Assembly (NCBI GenBank): GCA_028285345.1
Contig: JANQPT010000003.1
Coordinates: 124,001 to 188,000 of the forward strand
Reading direction: 5' to 3'
DNA: 64,000 nt
Source of the DNA: Planctomycetales bacterium
GTDB lineage: Bacteria; Planctomycetota; Planctomycetia; Planctomycetales; Planctomycetaceae
Every line of letters starts with the position of its first letter. Position 1 is the stretch's first letter. A program made the position numbers and the translations under genes. Shown here in pieces: positions 14,893 through 25,273 of the stretch. The notes under the pieces were generated by a model. The model saw only the letters and a program-made list of their open reading frames with translations, had not been told where the DNA came from and ran no database searches.

Positions 14893-17800
14893 ATGAACAT
14901 ACCAAATGATGAAGAGTTGTTATTGGAAGAACGCTCTAACGCGTTGATCGCGCGCTACTTAGAATCGGTTGATCGGGGCGAGCAAATCGATCCCAAAGAC
15001 TGGGTCGACGACAACGAGGGGGATGAGTCACTCTACGCATCGTTGATGGAGTTCCTGGGCAATTGTGAATTTGTGGAAGGATACTTTCAGTCGTCTCAGA
15101 TTTCGATCCAGAGCGACCCGTTGCATGATGACGACTTCGAATTGCATATCGGCCCGCAGCCCGACAACGCGAAGTCGAGACTGTCTTTGCAACAGGGCAG
15201 CAACTTCGGACGTTACGAGATCCAGGGCAGACTTGGAACCGGGGGGATGGGGAGCGTCTACCTTGCATACGACTCGAAAATGGCTCTAGAGGTGGCGCTT
15301 AAGATTCCGGACTTGAGCCGCGATCGGAATTCCAATTTGGCCCTGCGGTTCGAGCGCGAGGCGCGCGCGCTGGCAAACGCGAGACACCGTAACATCTGCC
15401 CGATTTATCACGTCGACGACGAGGACGGCTACCCGTACATCTCGATGCATTTCATCAACGGGAAACCGCTCTCCGCCTTGATTAGCGAAACCTCAGGTTT
15501 GCAGGTCGACTTCACGTTAAGCACGGTGGCAAAACTGGCGGATGCGTTGCACGTCGTTCATCGGCAGACGATCATTCACCGCGACCTGAAGCCGTCCAAT
15601 GTGATGATCGATCAAGATCAAGAGCCGATCATCTTGGATTTTGGGCTTGCCTATCGCCCAGAGGAAAACGCCGTTTCTCATCCCGGACTTGTGGTGGGGA
15701 CACCCTACTATATGAGCCCCGGCCAATTCGGTGGGCGGGCGGGCGCCATTGAGCCGAGTTTCGACATCCATGGTCTGGGGGTGGTGTTCTACGAGATGCT
15801 GACAGGCCGGCATCCTTACAATGGGGGGAGCACCGAACAGATCAAGGCCGCCGTGATTGCCGCGACACCAATTCCGCCGTCAGCGTTCCGGGACGACATC
15901 CCGGAGAGCGTCGACGAAGTTTGCCTCAAGATGATGGCGGGGCCGGTCAATTCGAGACATTCCTCGATGGACGAAGTGATCGATGCCATCGGCCGGTGCC
16001 AACGCGACCTCAGATTGACTCCGACTGTCTCCCGGCCAACGCCGGCCGAGAAGCCCCTGGTCGATGACGCGATAACTCATTTTCAAACTCGCAATGAGTT
16101 CGATACCGACGAGGGAATCGACCAACTCACTCCCGACGAAGTGCAGCCTCCTACCAGGGCCTATGAGGATTCGCTGCCCCCCCAGGACGCCGACAGGGAA
16201 CGATTGACTGCGAAGTGGCGCGATCGAGTTCGCCGTATCGGAACCAAGAATAAGACACTGCTGCTGGGCGTTCTCATGGTCGCCGCCTTGTTCGGTGCGG
16301 CCGTATTTTTGCCACGCGACATTCCAGCAGCCACGTTCGAAATCGACGAATCGGTTCCTTCAGACGCGGTGGTCAGCATTGATGATGAAATCATGCTACC
16401 GAACCAGTCAAAGACACCGCACGAGGTCCCACTTCAACCGGGTCAGCATGTGTGGAAAATCATGCGCGGTGAAACGCTGATTCTGTCGCATCGGTTCCAG
16501 GTGAGCGCTGATTCAAACGGCCCATTCAAGATTGCGATTGAACGTGAAGTCTCTCCCGCGCCGCCCCCCCCACTAGATCCCGAAGAGCCGCTCGTCCTCG
16601 CGGACCGGTTGGAGGGAGTTCAAGGGACGGTGCGCTATTTGACGTACAGTCCATCGGGACATCTTCTTGTGGTCGCAGATGACCAGAATCTCGTGAGGGT
16701 TTGGGATGTGCACGAGAAAAAGACGACCTTGGAACCGATCGCAGTCACGGGCGAGATTCAAGGCGTCGCTTTTTCTCCGGAAGGCGACTCGTTTGCAGTA
16801 TGTCATGGAAAGATGGTGGAGCTTCGCGATGTGGCTGATGGTACGCTATTGCGCAAGTTTGAACGAGAAGAAGCGATTTCGAGCCCGATCGAGTACAGTC
16901 CCGACGGAAAACTGATTGCCGTCGCGGAAACAGCCCAGTCGATTGGCCTGTGGAGTACATCGTCCGGTGAGAGGATTCGGTCGTTGCCTGTCAATATGGT
17001 TCGAGGTCGTGAGTTTGTTTTTCATCCGGATGGTCGACTCTTAGCCGCGGTGGAAAGCCTCAATGTCCTGCGGTTCACCGATGTCCACACCGGCAACGTC
17101 GAACGGGAGATTCCGATCGCCGCCAAAGCGATTTCGGCGATTGCGTTCACTTCCGGCGGACGGAGCATCGCAGTGGCGATGAGGCTCCAAGAAAGGGCCG
17201 TCGATCTAGTTCAGTTGATCGATGTCACCACAGGGAAGGAAATATCAAAGTTCAAAGGTTTTGCTGGAGCAGTCGGCGACTTGGCGTTTTTGCAGGGCGG
17301 CTCGGTGCTGGCAACGGTGAGCGACGACCAAACGCTTTGCTTGTGGAGAGTCGCCGATGGTCAGCGACTCAAGCAGCAGCATCTCCCCATTCCCGCGGAA
17401 CGGATCGTCTCCCAAAACCACGGCCTGCTGCTGGCGACAGCAGGAGAAACGGATGTGTCGCTCTGGCGCGTCGGCCGCAATTTCTTTGCCGAGGTTCAAG
17501 AGCCCGTCCGGCTAGCGGTCCTGACCGGCCACAGCGGCCCGGTTCGTTCCCTCACGTTCTCGGCGGACGGCCGGTACTTGTACTCTGCCGATAGAATCTC
17601 CTTTGAAGACAAAGCCCCCACGAAGTCCACGATCAGAGTTTGGGATATGACCAGCTATGAACTCACGAAGTTATTTGCGAGTCAATTCAAGAGTATTGAG
17701 AAAGTCAGAGTTTCTAGTGACGACCAGCACTTGTTGGCGATGAGTGAAGACGGAGGACGGTTCGAGTGTTGGAATCGACAGACAGGACAACGACTGCACA

Positions 17801-19110
17801 CCTTTGATGGCGCAGGACATGGCAACATTGCCGAAGGCAGAGTTCGTGATTTTGATTTCATTCCGAACCGGCACCGCATTGTTGTTGTTGGAGAATTCGG
17901 GCATACGATCCTGGATACCGACACCCTTGATGTAATTTCGCACTGGAAGACTCTTGATAAAGAACTGAGTTGTGTGACCGCATTCGGCCAGGAGGGACGT
18001 GTGATCTGCGGCGCTCGCGGCGGTGACCAAGTTCGCATCTGGAATACTCGGCTTATCACGAACGTTGCATCGTTCACGACACGTGACGCCCCGACAAGAA
18101 TTCTTTCGGTTTCTGAATCTGGTCAGCACTGTTTGGTTGGAACCGCTAGGCAACTCCAATTGTGGGATCTGGCCCCCGTTGCAACAGCGCCCAACTTCAG
18201 AATTGAGAAATCAAAGACCACCAATCGAGTTGTGAGAGACGTAACTACTTTGTCTCCGGACGGACGTCATATTATTGCTGTCGATCCAGACGGCCCGGGC
18301 TACTGTGCAATACTTTTTGATGCGGCAAGTCTATTGGAAACCGGCACGTTTGCCCATGGCCGCGCATTAATTGGAGCTGTTAGCTTTGGACCTCGCAGTG
18401 ATCTCCTGGCACTCGGCAGAGAAGATGCGACGATCGAGATATGGCAAGTTCCGAAGGCTCCAAACCTCGACGCAGTTGCAGCGAAATGGGCACTCGCAAT
18501 TGGCGGGCAAGTGGTAGTGAAAGGTCACGAACAGCCCGTCACGTCCGATAAAGAACTACCCGATGAGCCCTATGAATGTGTCCGCATCGATCTCTCCGGA
18601 AACGATCGCGTTACTGCCGACGGGCTTGCCTATCTTCGGGGCCTGTCGAGCCTCGTTGAGTTGAATCTCAGTAACTCCTCCGTGACAGATGATGGCTTAC
18701 AACATCTTGGCAGACTACCTCGATTGACGGTGCTAAACTTATCTCACACATCGCTCACTGGCAGTGGGTTCGCTCAAATCCATTCGCTACCCGCCCTGCG
18801 ATCGCTATACTTAGATCATTCAACGTTGAACAGTGACTATGTGTTTCATTTGACACGATTCGAAGATCTGCGTACGTTGACTATTAGTCACACCTTAGTC
18901 AATGATTTGGCGATGGCACACCTCGCCACTCTGCCCTGCTTAGAATATCTGGCTGTGGAAAGTACCAATATTTCAGACGACGCCATTGATTCTTTATCAC
19001 AGTTCCAGTCACTAACTACGTTGAGAAGTAGGGATTCTGGGTTGTCTAAGTCTGGACTGAGTGAACTCAAAGCGAAGCAGCCGCAAATCAAATACCATCC
19101 TTCTCCGTGA
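14893..19110 (+). CDS. Membrane Ser/Thr protein kinase with WD40 and LRR domains
   Basis: A 1405-residue protein. The ATG at 14893 follows GAGG by 6 nt. An upstream in-frame TTG is less likely. The kinase domain spans about 105-380: glycine loop GTGGMGSV at 115, catalytic Lys137 in VALKIP, HRDLKPSN with Asp231, DFG with Asp249. At 274-278 the usual SPEQ (APE-equivalent) reads SPGQ, with Gly277 replacing the conserved Glu that salt-bridges to the C-lobe. One transmembrane helix at about 456-474 puts the kinase inside and the rest outside the cytoplasm. A WD40-like propeller region runs from about 567 to 1185 (repeats ending V.VWDV, LWR, IWQV), then LRRs from about 1228 to the end (SLVELNLSNSSVTDDGLQHL). 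It is co-transcribed with the ECF sigma factor. Ligand unknown. Confidence 0.93.
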   Translation: MNIPNDEELLLEERSNALIARYLESVDRGEQIDPKDWVDDNEGDESLYASLMEFLGNCEFVEGYFQSSQISIQSDPLHDDDFELHIGPQPDNAKSRLSLQQGSNFGRYEIQGRLGTGGMGSVYLAYDSKMALEVALKIPDLSRDRNSNLALRFEREARALANARHRNICPIYHVDDEDGYPYISMHFINGKPLSALISETSGLQVDFTLSTVAKLADALHVVHRQTIIHRDLKPSNVMIDQDQEPIILDFGLAYRPEENAVSHPGLVVGTPYYMSPGQFGGRAGAIEPSFDIHGLGVVFYEMLTGRHPYNGGSTEQIKAAVIAATPIPPSAFRDDIPESVDEVCLKMMAGPVNSRHSSMDEVIDAIGRCQRDLRLTPTVSRPTPAEKPLVDDAITHFQTRNEFDTDEGIDQLTPDEVQPPTRAYEDSLPPQDADRERLTAKWRDRVRRIGTKNKTLLLGVLMVAALFGAAVFLPRDIPAATFEIDESVPSDAVVSIDDEIMLPNQSKTPHEVPLQPGQHVWKIMRGETLILSHRFQVSADSNGPFKIAIEREVSPAPPPPLDPEEPLVLADRLEGVQGTVRYLTYSPSGHLLVVADDQNLVRVWDVHEKKTTLEPIAVTGEIQGVAFSPEGDSFAVCHGKMVELRDVADGTLLRKFEREEAISSPIEYSPDGKLIAVAETAQSIGLWSTSSGERIRSLPVNMVRGREFVFHPDGRLLAAVESLNVLRFTDVHTGNVEREIPIAAKAISAIAFTSGGRSIAVAMRLQERAVDLVQLIDVTTGKEISKFKGFAGAVGDLAFLQGGSVLATVSDDQTLCLWRVADGQRLKQQHLPIPAERIVSQNHGLLLATAGETDVSLWRVGRNFFAEVQEPVRLAVLTGHSGPVRSLTFSADGRYLYSADRISFEDKAPTKSTIRVWDMTSYELTKLFASQFKSIEKVRVSSDDQHLLAMSEDGGRFECWNRQTGQRLHTFDGAGHGNIAEGRVRDFDFIPNRHRIVVVGEFGHTILDTDTLDVISHWKTLDKELSCVTAFGQEGRVICGARGGDQVRIWNTRLITNVASFTTRDAPTRILSVSESGQHCLVGTARQLQLWDLAPVATAPNFRIEKSKTTNRVVRDVTTLSPDGRHIIAVDPDGPGYCAILFDAASLLETGTFAHGRALIGAVSFGPRSDLLALGREDATIEIWQVPKAPNLDAVAAKWALAIGGQVVVKGHEQPVTSDKELPDEPYECVRIDLSGNDRVTADGLAYLRGLSSLVELNLSNSSVTDDGLQHLGRLPRLTVLNLSHTSLTGSGFAQIHSLPALRSLYLDHSTLNSDYVFHLTRFEDLRTLTISHTLVNDLAMAHLATLPCLEYLAVESTNISDDAIDSLSQFQSLTTLRSRDSGLSKSGLSELKAKQPQIKYHPSP

Positions 19111-19211
19111 TTCTCCGGCAGGCTTGAACCTTCGACTAGCGTAGTCAGTCCACTAAAGCTGCATCACAGCGATCATACACCCTTTGACTTAATCTGCTTG
19201 TGGAGTAAGAA

Positions 19212-19763
19212 ATGGCCACCCAAACCAAAGAACCGAGGAAAGTCGATGTCGCCATCATTCACGAGTGCGAGAATATTCCACTTGAAGACTTTGCGATTTG
19301 GCGAAATCCGGAGAAGGTGTTAGCAAATACGGCCGGATCAGCGAGAGTCAATTTCGGGAAACGAAAGAACAAAGCACGGAGTTCTGCATTCTTGATTCTT
19401 TACGATTTTGGCTTCACCGGTCCGGGCAACAACAACGAAATCACGGGCATCAAGATCGTTATCAACGCCCAGGCGGACAACAGAGATGTTGCTTTTTTCG
19501 ACTATGTCACTCTCACAAAGAATGTGAGACGAAGGATGAACATCTGTTCGAACAGAGGAAGCACCAAAAAGAAGATTCCAAATCCCTTCGGGGATGTTTC
19601 TTATGGAGAAGCTATTGCAAACAGTTTGAGCCATTGGCGCGCCGACCTCCACGGCAAGGAAGTGAAAAAACGGAGGTTTGGCGTAATCTTGAGAGTCTCA
19701 AGTCTCGTCACAACGCCCGTAGAAGTTCTTGTCAAGAGCTTAAGGATGACGTTGGAGTATTAA
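19212..19763 (+). CDS. Beta-sandwich domain protein, paralogue 1
   Basis: A 183-residue protein. The ATG at 19212 follows GGAG by 6 nt. No signal peptide. It shares a pattern with the next gene: W.NPEKVLANTAGSARVNF, YDFGFTGPGNNNEITGIKIV, later FGVILRVSSL and a final strand ending in an aromatic residue. This pattern is that of a widespread beta-sandwich module found in tail-fibre-like and surface proteins of phages and bacteria, with consensus 'W.NP..A......A........ FGF.I..G..I.GI.VE...A ... LWG ... FGV.L...... V.V.Y'. Here the usual LWG block is replaced by a Lys/Arg-rich stretch. It lies 101 bp after the kinase gene and may be expressed with it. Function unknown; possibly ligand or surface binding. 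Confidence 0.7.
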   Translation: MATQTKEPRKVDVAIIHECENIPLEDFAIWRNPEKVLANTAGSARVNFGKRKNKARSSAFLILYDFGFTGPGNNNEITGIKIVINAQADNRDVAFFDYVTLTKNVRRRMNICSNRGSTKKKIPNPFGDVSYGEAIANSLSHWRADLHGKEVKKRRFGVILRVSSLVTTPVEVLVKSLRMTLEY

Positions 19764-19875
19764 ATTGCAGTCAGGGTGAACTTTGCGACGTTGAGAAGCC
19801 TACAATCAGATGGTTCAAAGTCGTTGAAGTAGTTCCGTCCTCAGTGTGGCCAATTGCAAGCGAGGAACCAAAGAT

Positions 19876-20499
19876 ATGCCTGCCAAGAGTGCTTCCCAGA
19901 AGAAAGCTGCGAGGAAATCGAAAACGGTAGCAGTCGCCAAGAAAACTGCCCAAACACAATCAACGTCAAAGAAGGCTCCCGCAAAACGAACGAAGAAAGT
20001 AAGCGTCAGCAATTCGGAAAACACTCCAGGAGATTCGGATGACTTCGGTGGGGGCGAATACTGGGACAACCCCCACCAGCTTCCAACGGGGAACACCACA
20101 GTCTTACTGGGCAGATATGACGAATCGGGGCAATTGGTCGCCTGGGATTTCGGATTTGGAATTGACTCGTCAAAGACGATTCAGGGAATTGAGGTGAAGG
20201 TGACGCTCGCCGAATCCCCAATTCCCGACGGTTATGAGTGTTCGGTGTCATCCTGTTACTTAACTAAGTCGGGGAATTCATCGCCAGCAACAGTAAATGG
20301 ATTGAATGATGTATTGATCACCGGCGGGGAATTAACGGCAGGTTCTTCTACGGATCTCTGGGGAACAACCTGGAGCCCATCTGAAATCAATAGTTCAGAC
20401 TTTGGAGTGATCCTGCAAGTTGAGCGTTATTACTGGGACAACCATACCAAGCACACCGTCACGTACTCTCAGTGCAAAGTCAAGGTTTACTATAATTAG
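19876..20499 (+). CDS. Beta-sandwich domain protein with Lys/Ala-rich N-terminus, paralogue 2
   Basis: A 207-residue protein from the ATG at 19876 (MPAKSASQKKAARKSKTV), with GAGG 10 nt upstream. The first 50 residues are Lys/Ala/Ser-rich like a histone H1 tail (KKAPAKRTKKVSVS). The rest is the beta-sandwich module in full: YWDNPHQLPTGNTTVLLG, WDFGFGIDSSKTIQGIEVKV, an L.KSG block, DLWGTTWSPSEINSSDFGVI and a final strand CKVKVYYN. The module matches paralogue 1 in order and spacing. No signal peptide is seen, and a strongly basic tail would suit binding to nucleic acid or to an anionic wall. Co-directional with paralogue 1, 112 bp away. Function unknown. Confidence 0.75.
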   Translation: MPAKSASQKKAARKSKTVAVAKKTAQTQSTSKKAPAKRTKKVSVSNSENTPGDSDDFGGGEYWDNPHQLPTGNTTVLLGRYDESGQLVAWDFGFGIDSSKTIQGIEVKVTLAESPIPDGYECSVSSCYLTKSGNSSPATVNGLNDVLITGGELTAGSSTDLWGTTWSPSEINSSDFGVILQVERYYWDNHTKHTVTYSQCKVKVYYN

Positions 20500-20683
20500 G
20501 AATTAAAACGCGGACTCCAATCTGAGACCACTTATTCCCCCAGTCGGCATTTTGCACTTGGGAGCGCTCAGGCCGTGTGTACATTGGGACGTTCTTTTGT
20601 GGGAGGGGTTTTGCGGCCGCTCGACGACCTAGCCTAGACAGCGATCCGCATTGGACAACCAAGCCCTAATCGGCACGGAACAA

Positions 20684-21475
20684 TCAAATACGCTTGCGAG
20701 GGTCATCCAGGAAGTCCTCGATGAGCTTCCTTGAGCGGCTTTCCATCGTGTAGCCCCATTTGATTTCGTAGAGGTCGTTCCACTCTTGGGTCGAGACTGA
20801 GCGGCTGCGTCTTCTCTTTTCCGTGTAGGTGCTGCGGATGATCTTGATGACGTCGTCATGCAGCAGTTCGTAGCCCTGTTTTCGCCGGAGCGAGCGTGAG
20901 AGCGCCTTGCCCAGTGCGTGGCGGACGCTGCGATCGCGGACCTTCAACTGCGCCCTGCAGCCGGCTGACCCCTCGACGCTGACTGTCATTTTTCCGGCGG
21001 CAATGATGTCGGGTACGTCTGCGCCGCCGATTTGGGTCAGGCTGCTCAAGAACCGCCGCCATTCGCCTTTGCCGACCACCTCGACGCAGCCGTAGGTGCC
21101 CCACGGGTCGTAGGTGAAGGTCGCCCCTTCGTGGATGTAGAAGTTTCCGGTGATCACCACTGCGCCCGGGACTCCCGTTCCGGGATGGCTCTGCGGATTG
21201 TAGTTCGGCAGCCAGCGCTTGACCTGATAGCGGTGCCGCCGGAAGAGGCCGGCATCACATTTGCGGCGGAGCGGAATCGGCCGCCGATTTCGCCGCTGCA
21301 ATCCGAAGCGGATCACTTCGAACGGTTTGGCCACGCCGTCCACCTTCATGCGGAACGCCGGCACCAGGTACTCCGGCGCCGCCCAGATTTTGTTGATCGG
21401 GTTGTACGGCCGCAACGTCCAACGGCTCTTGAGCTGCGTTTTGGTGAGGGTAATGTTCACGCGGTTAATCGTCAT
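20684..21475 (-). CDS. Unknown protein with an L,D-transpeptidase-like His/Cys motif
   Basis: A 263-residue protein. The ATG at 21475 follows AAGGG by 7 nt. No signal peptide or membrane helix. The centre reads GAVVITGNFYIHEGATFTYD followed by PWGTYGCVEVVGKGEWRRFL. His115 and Cys130 in the arrangement I-H-..-G-T-x-G-C-V-E recall the YkuD-type catalytic motif (HG ... S/T-x-G-C-[IV]-x) and related phage-encoded folds. The N-terminal third is rich in Arg and Pro (RFGLQRRNRRPIPLRRK) and the C-terminal third is basic and helical. This is a motif-level resemblance only; the family is not recognised with certainty. It is transcribed divergently from the NAD locus, with 264 bp between. Confidence 0.65.
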   Translation of the reverse strand: MTINRVNITLTKTQLKSRWTLRPYNPINKIWAAPEYLVPAFRMKVDGVAKPFEVIRFGLQRRNRRPIPLRRKCDAGLFRRHRYQVKRWLPNYNPQSHPGTGVPGAVVITGNFYIHEGATFTYDPWGTYGCVEVVGKGEWRRFLSSLTQIGGADVPDIIAAGKMTVSVEGSAGCRAQLKVRDRSVRHALGKALSRSLRRKQGYELLHDDVIKIIRSTYTEKRRRSRSVSTQEWNDLYEIKWGYTMESRSRKLIEDFLDDPRKRI

Positions 21476-21707
21476 CGTGGGGCCCTTCGATCTCTACGGA
21501 TTGGCTGCTAGAAACAGAACGCGGCGATCAAAACAATGTGGCGCGAAAATCGCGGCGCCGGCCGAATTGAAATCAAGGTCTGATGCCATCCGGGCGGCCG
21601 CGTTTGATCGCTGAGTGACTGCGAGAACCGTTACAGGCCCACTCTCGACCGGGCTCCATTGGCCTTTCGCGTGCCAATCGTCGACAATCAGTTTGACGAC
21701 CACCGTG

Positions 21708-21728
21708 TTAGTGTATACAATACACTAA
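21708..21728. promoter_or_regulatory. NrtR-type operator upstream of pncB
   Basis: A perfect 21-bp palindrome: arms TTAGTGTAT and ATACACTAA separated by 3 bp. It ends where the pncB ribosome binding site AAGGAGG begins, so bound repressor would sit at or just after the transcription start. Related palindromes precede nrtR itself. NrtR is a Nudix-type repressor of NAD salvage genes, which supports the assignment. Confidence 0.85.
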
Positions 21729-21739
21729 GGAGGCGCATC

Positions 21740-23215
21740 ATGTTTGACGTTTATCGACCCGGGTTGGCACTGTTGACCGATCTGTACCAGCTGACGATGG
21801 CCAATGGTTATTTGAAGCTGGGGCGCGGGGACCAGGAGGCGGTGTTTCATCTCTTCTTCCGCAAACCGCCGTTCGCGGGAGGTTACGCGGTCGCGGCTGG
21901 GCTAGAACCGGTGCTGGAGTTTCTGCAGGGGTTCCGGTTTGAGGAGTCGGATCTGGCCTATCTGGGGGGCCTGACTGGCAACGACGGCGAGCGGCTGTTC
22001 GAACCGGGGTTTCTGGAGGAGTTGCGGAAATTTCGATTGACGGTCGACGTGGACGCCGTGCCGGAAGGAACGGTGGTCTTCGGACAGGAACCGTTGCTCC
22101 GTGTGCAGGGACCGATCTTGCAATGCCAACTGCTTGAGACTCCGCTGCTTAACCTCATTAACTTCCAAACACTGATCGCAACGAAGGCGTCGCGGATCTG
22201 TGCCGCTGCCGGCGACGATCCCGTGTTGGAATTTGGTCTGCGCCGGGCTCAAGGGATCGACGGGGCGCTTTCTGCAAGCCGTGCCGCGTATCTGGGCGGT
22301 TGCTCGGCAACGTCGAATGTTCTGGCGGGTAAATTGTTTGGAATCCCGGTCAAAGGGACGCATGCACACAGTTGGGTGATGTCATTTGAATCGGAAGCCG
22401 AGAGTTTCGCGGGCTACGCCGATGCAATGCCCAACAACTGCGTCTTTCTGGTGGATACGTACGGTACGCTGGAGGGCGTCAGGCGGGCGGTCGCGGTGGG
22501 ACGGACGCTGCGCGAACGGGGGCACGAAATGGTCGGGATTCGCCTCGATTCGGGGGACCTGGCTTATCTGAGCATTGCCGCTCGGCGGTTGCTGGATGAG
22601 GCTGGATTTCCAGAGACCGTGATTGTGGCCTCGAACGATCTGGACGAACACATCATTGAAAACCTGAAAAGTCAGGGAGCGCAAATCGCCGTCTGGGGAG
22701 TGGGGACGAAACTGGCAACTGCCTACGACCAGCCGGCGCTCGGGGGCGTTTACAAGCTCGGCGCTTTGCGGGAGGGCGGCGGCGATTGGCAGCCGAAGTT
22801 GAAGCTGTCGGAGCAGGCGATTAAGACGTCTATTCCGGGAATCCTGCAGGTTCGCCGCTATGAAGGCGAGGACGGGCTACTGGGGGACATGATCTACGAC
22901 GTGACGCGCGGGATCGCCGAACCGCAAGCCATTGTCGACACGGGCGATCCAACGCGGCGCAAGGAACTGAAGCTTGCAGCACGAAGCTACGACTTGCTGA
23001 TCCCGGCGATTCGCGGTGGACAACGCGTCGCAGAACGGGAAAGCCTGGAGACGATTCGGCAGCGGAGGCACGATAACCTGGATCGGCTGCACTCAACGAG
23101 TCGCCGCCTGATGAATCCCCACACTTACTCGGTGGGGCTTGAGTCAAGTTTGCACGATTTCCGGAACCAGTTGATCGAACAAGAACGCAACCTGCAACGG
23201 GAGGACCGCCAATGA
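21740..23215 (+). CDS. pncB: Nicotinate phosphoribosyltransferase
   Basis: A 491-residue enzyme converting nicotinate and PRPP to nicotinate mononucleotide, the committed step of the Preiss-Handler salvage route. The ATG at 21740 follows AAGGAGG by 6 nt. The N-terminus [20 protein letters not shown] is diagnostic. Further motifs are [20 protein letters not shown], the [12 protein letters not shown] substrate loop with its conserved His, [10 protein letters not shown] and WGVGTKL. The length fits the long bacterial form. It overlaps nadE by 4 nt (ATGA), so the two are translationally coupled and make an NAD salvage pair. The palindrome just upstream indicates NrtR repression. Confidence 0.96.
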   Translation: MFDVYRPGLALLTDLYQLTMANGYLKLGRGDQEAVFHLFFRKPPFAGGYAVAAGLEPVLEFLQGFRFEESDLAYLGGLTGNDGERLFEPGFLEELRKFRLTVDVDAVPEGTVVFGQEPLLRVQGPILQCQLLETPLLNLINFQTLIATKASRICAAAGDDPVLEFGLRRAQGIDGALSASRAAYLGGCSATSNVLAGKLFGIPVKGTHAHSWVMSFESEAESFAGYADAMPNNCVFLVDTYGTLEGVRRAVAVGRTLRERGHEMVGIRLDSGDLAYLSIAARRLLDEAGFPETVIVASNDLDEHIIENLKSQGAQIAVWGVGTKLATAYDQPALGGVYKLGALREGGGDWQPKLKLSEQAIKTSIPGILQVRRYEGEDGLLGDMIYDVTRGIAEPQAIVDTGDPTRRKELKLAARSYDLLIPAIRGGQRVAERESLETIRQRRHDNLDRLHSTSRRLMNPHTYSVGLESSLHDFRNQLIEQERNLQREDRQ

Positions 23216-25185
23216 GGCTGCTACGTGTGGGTGCGGCGGCATTGAACCAGACACCGCTCGATTGGAACGGCAATGCCGCACATATCACAGAGGCGATTCG
23301 CCAAGCGCGTGCGCGCGGCGTGAGTGTACTCTGCCTGCCGGAACTGGCGATCACCGGATATGGCTGTGAAGATGCATTTTTTTCGTCCGCCGTACTGCAA
23401 ACGGCGCAGCAAATGCTGGATGAAATCGTCCCGCAAACACAGGGGATGGTCGTTTCGGTCGGGTTAGCGCTGATGCATGCGGGGGGACTGTACAATGTCT
23501 GCGCGCTGCTAGCGGACGCGAAGATCATCGGCTTTGTTGCCAAACAACGGTTGGCGGGCGACGGATTGCATTATGAACCGCGTTGGTTCAAGGCGTGGCC
23601 GGCGGGCGTGACGACGATGGTTACCGTTAACGGCACAGACTATCCTTTGGGTGATTTGTTGTTCGAGCTGGGCGGGATTCGCCTGGGATTCGAGATTTGT
23701 GAAGATGCCTGGGTGGCGGAGCGGCCCGCGGCCGAGCATGCCAAGTTAGCGGCGGATTTGATCCTCAATCCGAGTGCGAGCCACTTTGCGTTCGGAAAGG
23801 CGGAAATTCGTCGCCGGCTGGTGACCGAAGCGTCGCGGGCGTTCGGCGTCACGTATCTGTACAGTAACCTGGCCGGGAACGAGGCCGGGCGGATCATCTA
23901 CGATGGGCAGACGTTGATCAGCACTGGCGGCGAAGTGGTCGCTTGCGGTCCGCGGCTCAGTTTTCTTCCAGTCACCATGTGCGATGCAGTGATTGACATC
24001 GATGCCACGCGAATGCGGAGAGCGCAGTCAAGCAGCTACCAGCCGGAACTGGTTTACGATCAGTCCCGGGTTGTGAAAGCTGATTTCTCCTATGCGGACG
24101 CCGAGTGGACGCGCGAAGACGTTGAGGAAAGCCGCTGGGAAGCAAGTGAGTGCTTAGAAGAGGAGGAATTCACGCGGGCGATTGGTTTGGGGTTGTACGA
24201 TTACCTTCGGAAGAGCCGCTCGCAGGGATTCGTGGTTTCGCTGAGCGGCGGCGCCGATTCGGCGGCGGTCACCTGCCTTGTCTCACTGATGGCCAAATTG
24301 GCCGTGTCCGATTTGGGTGTTGATGCCATCTGCCATGCTCTGGGAGTCAGCCCGATCGAAGCGCCGCCGGAAAGGGCGATCGCTGAATTGACGCGCCGGC
24401 TGTTGACGACGGTCTATCAAGCGACGGCGAATAGCTCCGCGGCCACGCGGGGTTCGGCGCGCACAATCGCCGCCGCGGTTTCCGCCACGCATTATGAATT
24501 GGACGTTGACGACATCAATTCGCTGTATGTCAGCAAGGTCGAAGCGGTACTTGGCCGGGAGTTGAATTGGGAGGCCGATGACGTCGCCCTGCAAAACATT
24601 CAGGCCCGGGTGCGCGGGCCGGCGGCATGGATGTTGGCGAATTTGAAGAACGCGTTGCTGCTAGCAACGAGCAATCGCTCCGAGGCGGCGGTGGGGTACG
24701 CGACGATGGACGGTGACACGTGCGGCGGCATCAGCCCGATTGCGGGGATTGACAAGGCGTTTCTGCGAAGATGGCTGCGTTGGCTCGAACAAACGGGTCC
24801 GGCCGATCTGGGTCCGATTCCGGAGTTGGAGGTGGTCAACCGCCTGCAGCCGACCGCGGAGTTACGGCCGCAAGCCGCCGGTCAGACTGATGAAGAGGAC
24901 CTGATGCCGTACGATCTGTTGGACGCGATCGAGCACCATGCCATCGGCGAAAAACGCAGCCCTCGCGAAGTTCTGTCGGCTGTTCGGGCGGAGTTCGACC
25001 AGTATCCCGGGCCGCAACTGGAGAAGTGGGTCCGCCGGTTCTTCGAGCTGTGGAGCCGCAATCAATGGAAACGTGAGCGGTACGCTCCGTCATTCCACGT
25101 GGACGACAAAAACCTCGATCCCAAGACCTGGTGCCGGTTTCCAATCTTGTCGGGCGGATTCCAGCGTGAGCTGTCCGAGCTCTAA
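23212..25185 (+). CDS. nadE: Glutamine-dependent NAD+ synthetase
   Basis: A 657-residue cytosolic enzyme that amidates nicotinate adenine dinucleotide to NAD. The N-terminal nitrilase-type glutaminase domain (1 to about 290) shows the Glu-Lys-Cys triad in [20 protein letters not shown] and FEICEDAWV. The C-terminal synthetase domain (about 320-650) has the ATP pyrophosphatase loop [41 protein letters not shown] and a final [14 protein letters not shown]. The length matches fused eukaryote-like NadE. It is translationally coupled to pncB. The stop is followed by a 133-bp gap carrying the nrtR operators. Confidence 0.97.
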   Translation: MRLLRVGAAALNQTPLDWNGNAAHITEAIRQARARGVSVLCLPELAITGYGCEDAFFSSAVLQTAQQMLDEIVPQTQGMVVSVGLALMHAGGLYNVCALLADAKIIGFVAKQRLAGDGLHYEPRWFKAWPAGVTTMVTVNGTDYPLGDLLFELGGIRLGFEICEDAWVAERPAAEHAKLAADLILNPSASHFAFGKAEIRRRLVTEASRAFGVTYLYSNLAGNEAGRIIYDGQTLISTGGEVVACGPRLSFLPVTMCDAVIDIDATRMRRAQSSSYQPELVYDQSRVVKADFSYADAEWTREDVEESRWEASECLEEEEFTRAIGLGLYDYLRKSRSQGFVVSLSGGADSAAVTCLVSLMAKLAVSDLGVDAICHALGVSPIEAPPERAIAELTRRLLTTVYQATANSSAATRGSARTIAAAVSATHYELDVDDINSLYVSKVEAVLGRELNWEADDVALQNIQARVRGPAAWMLANLKNALLLATSNRSEAAVGYATMDGDTCGGISPIAGIDKAFLRRWLRWLEQTGPADLGPIPELEVVNRLQPTAELRPQAAGQTDEEDLMPYDLLDAIEHHAIGEKRSPREVLSAVRAEFDQYPGPQLEKWVRRFFELWSRNQWKRERYAPSFHVDDKNLDPKTWCRFPILSGGFQRELSEL

Positions 25186-25251
25186 GCGGATTGGGGACCC
25201 GAGTCAATAATTGCCCCCCAAATGCGATCAATCGCAAACTTGCCCCTTGAC

Positions 25252-25272
25252 TTAGTGTAGTTTTGACACCAT
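25252..25272. promoter_or_regulatory. Degenerate NrtR-type operator, distal
   Basis: Half-site TTAGTGTA is intact, and after a 6-bp centre the opposite half reads ACACCAT instead of ACACTAA. It lies directly next to the stronger proximal site (1 bp between), suggesting cooperative binding of two dimers upstream of nrtR. Confidence 0.6.
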
Positions 25273-25273
25273 A

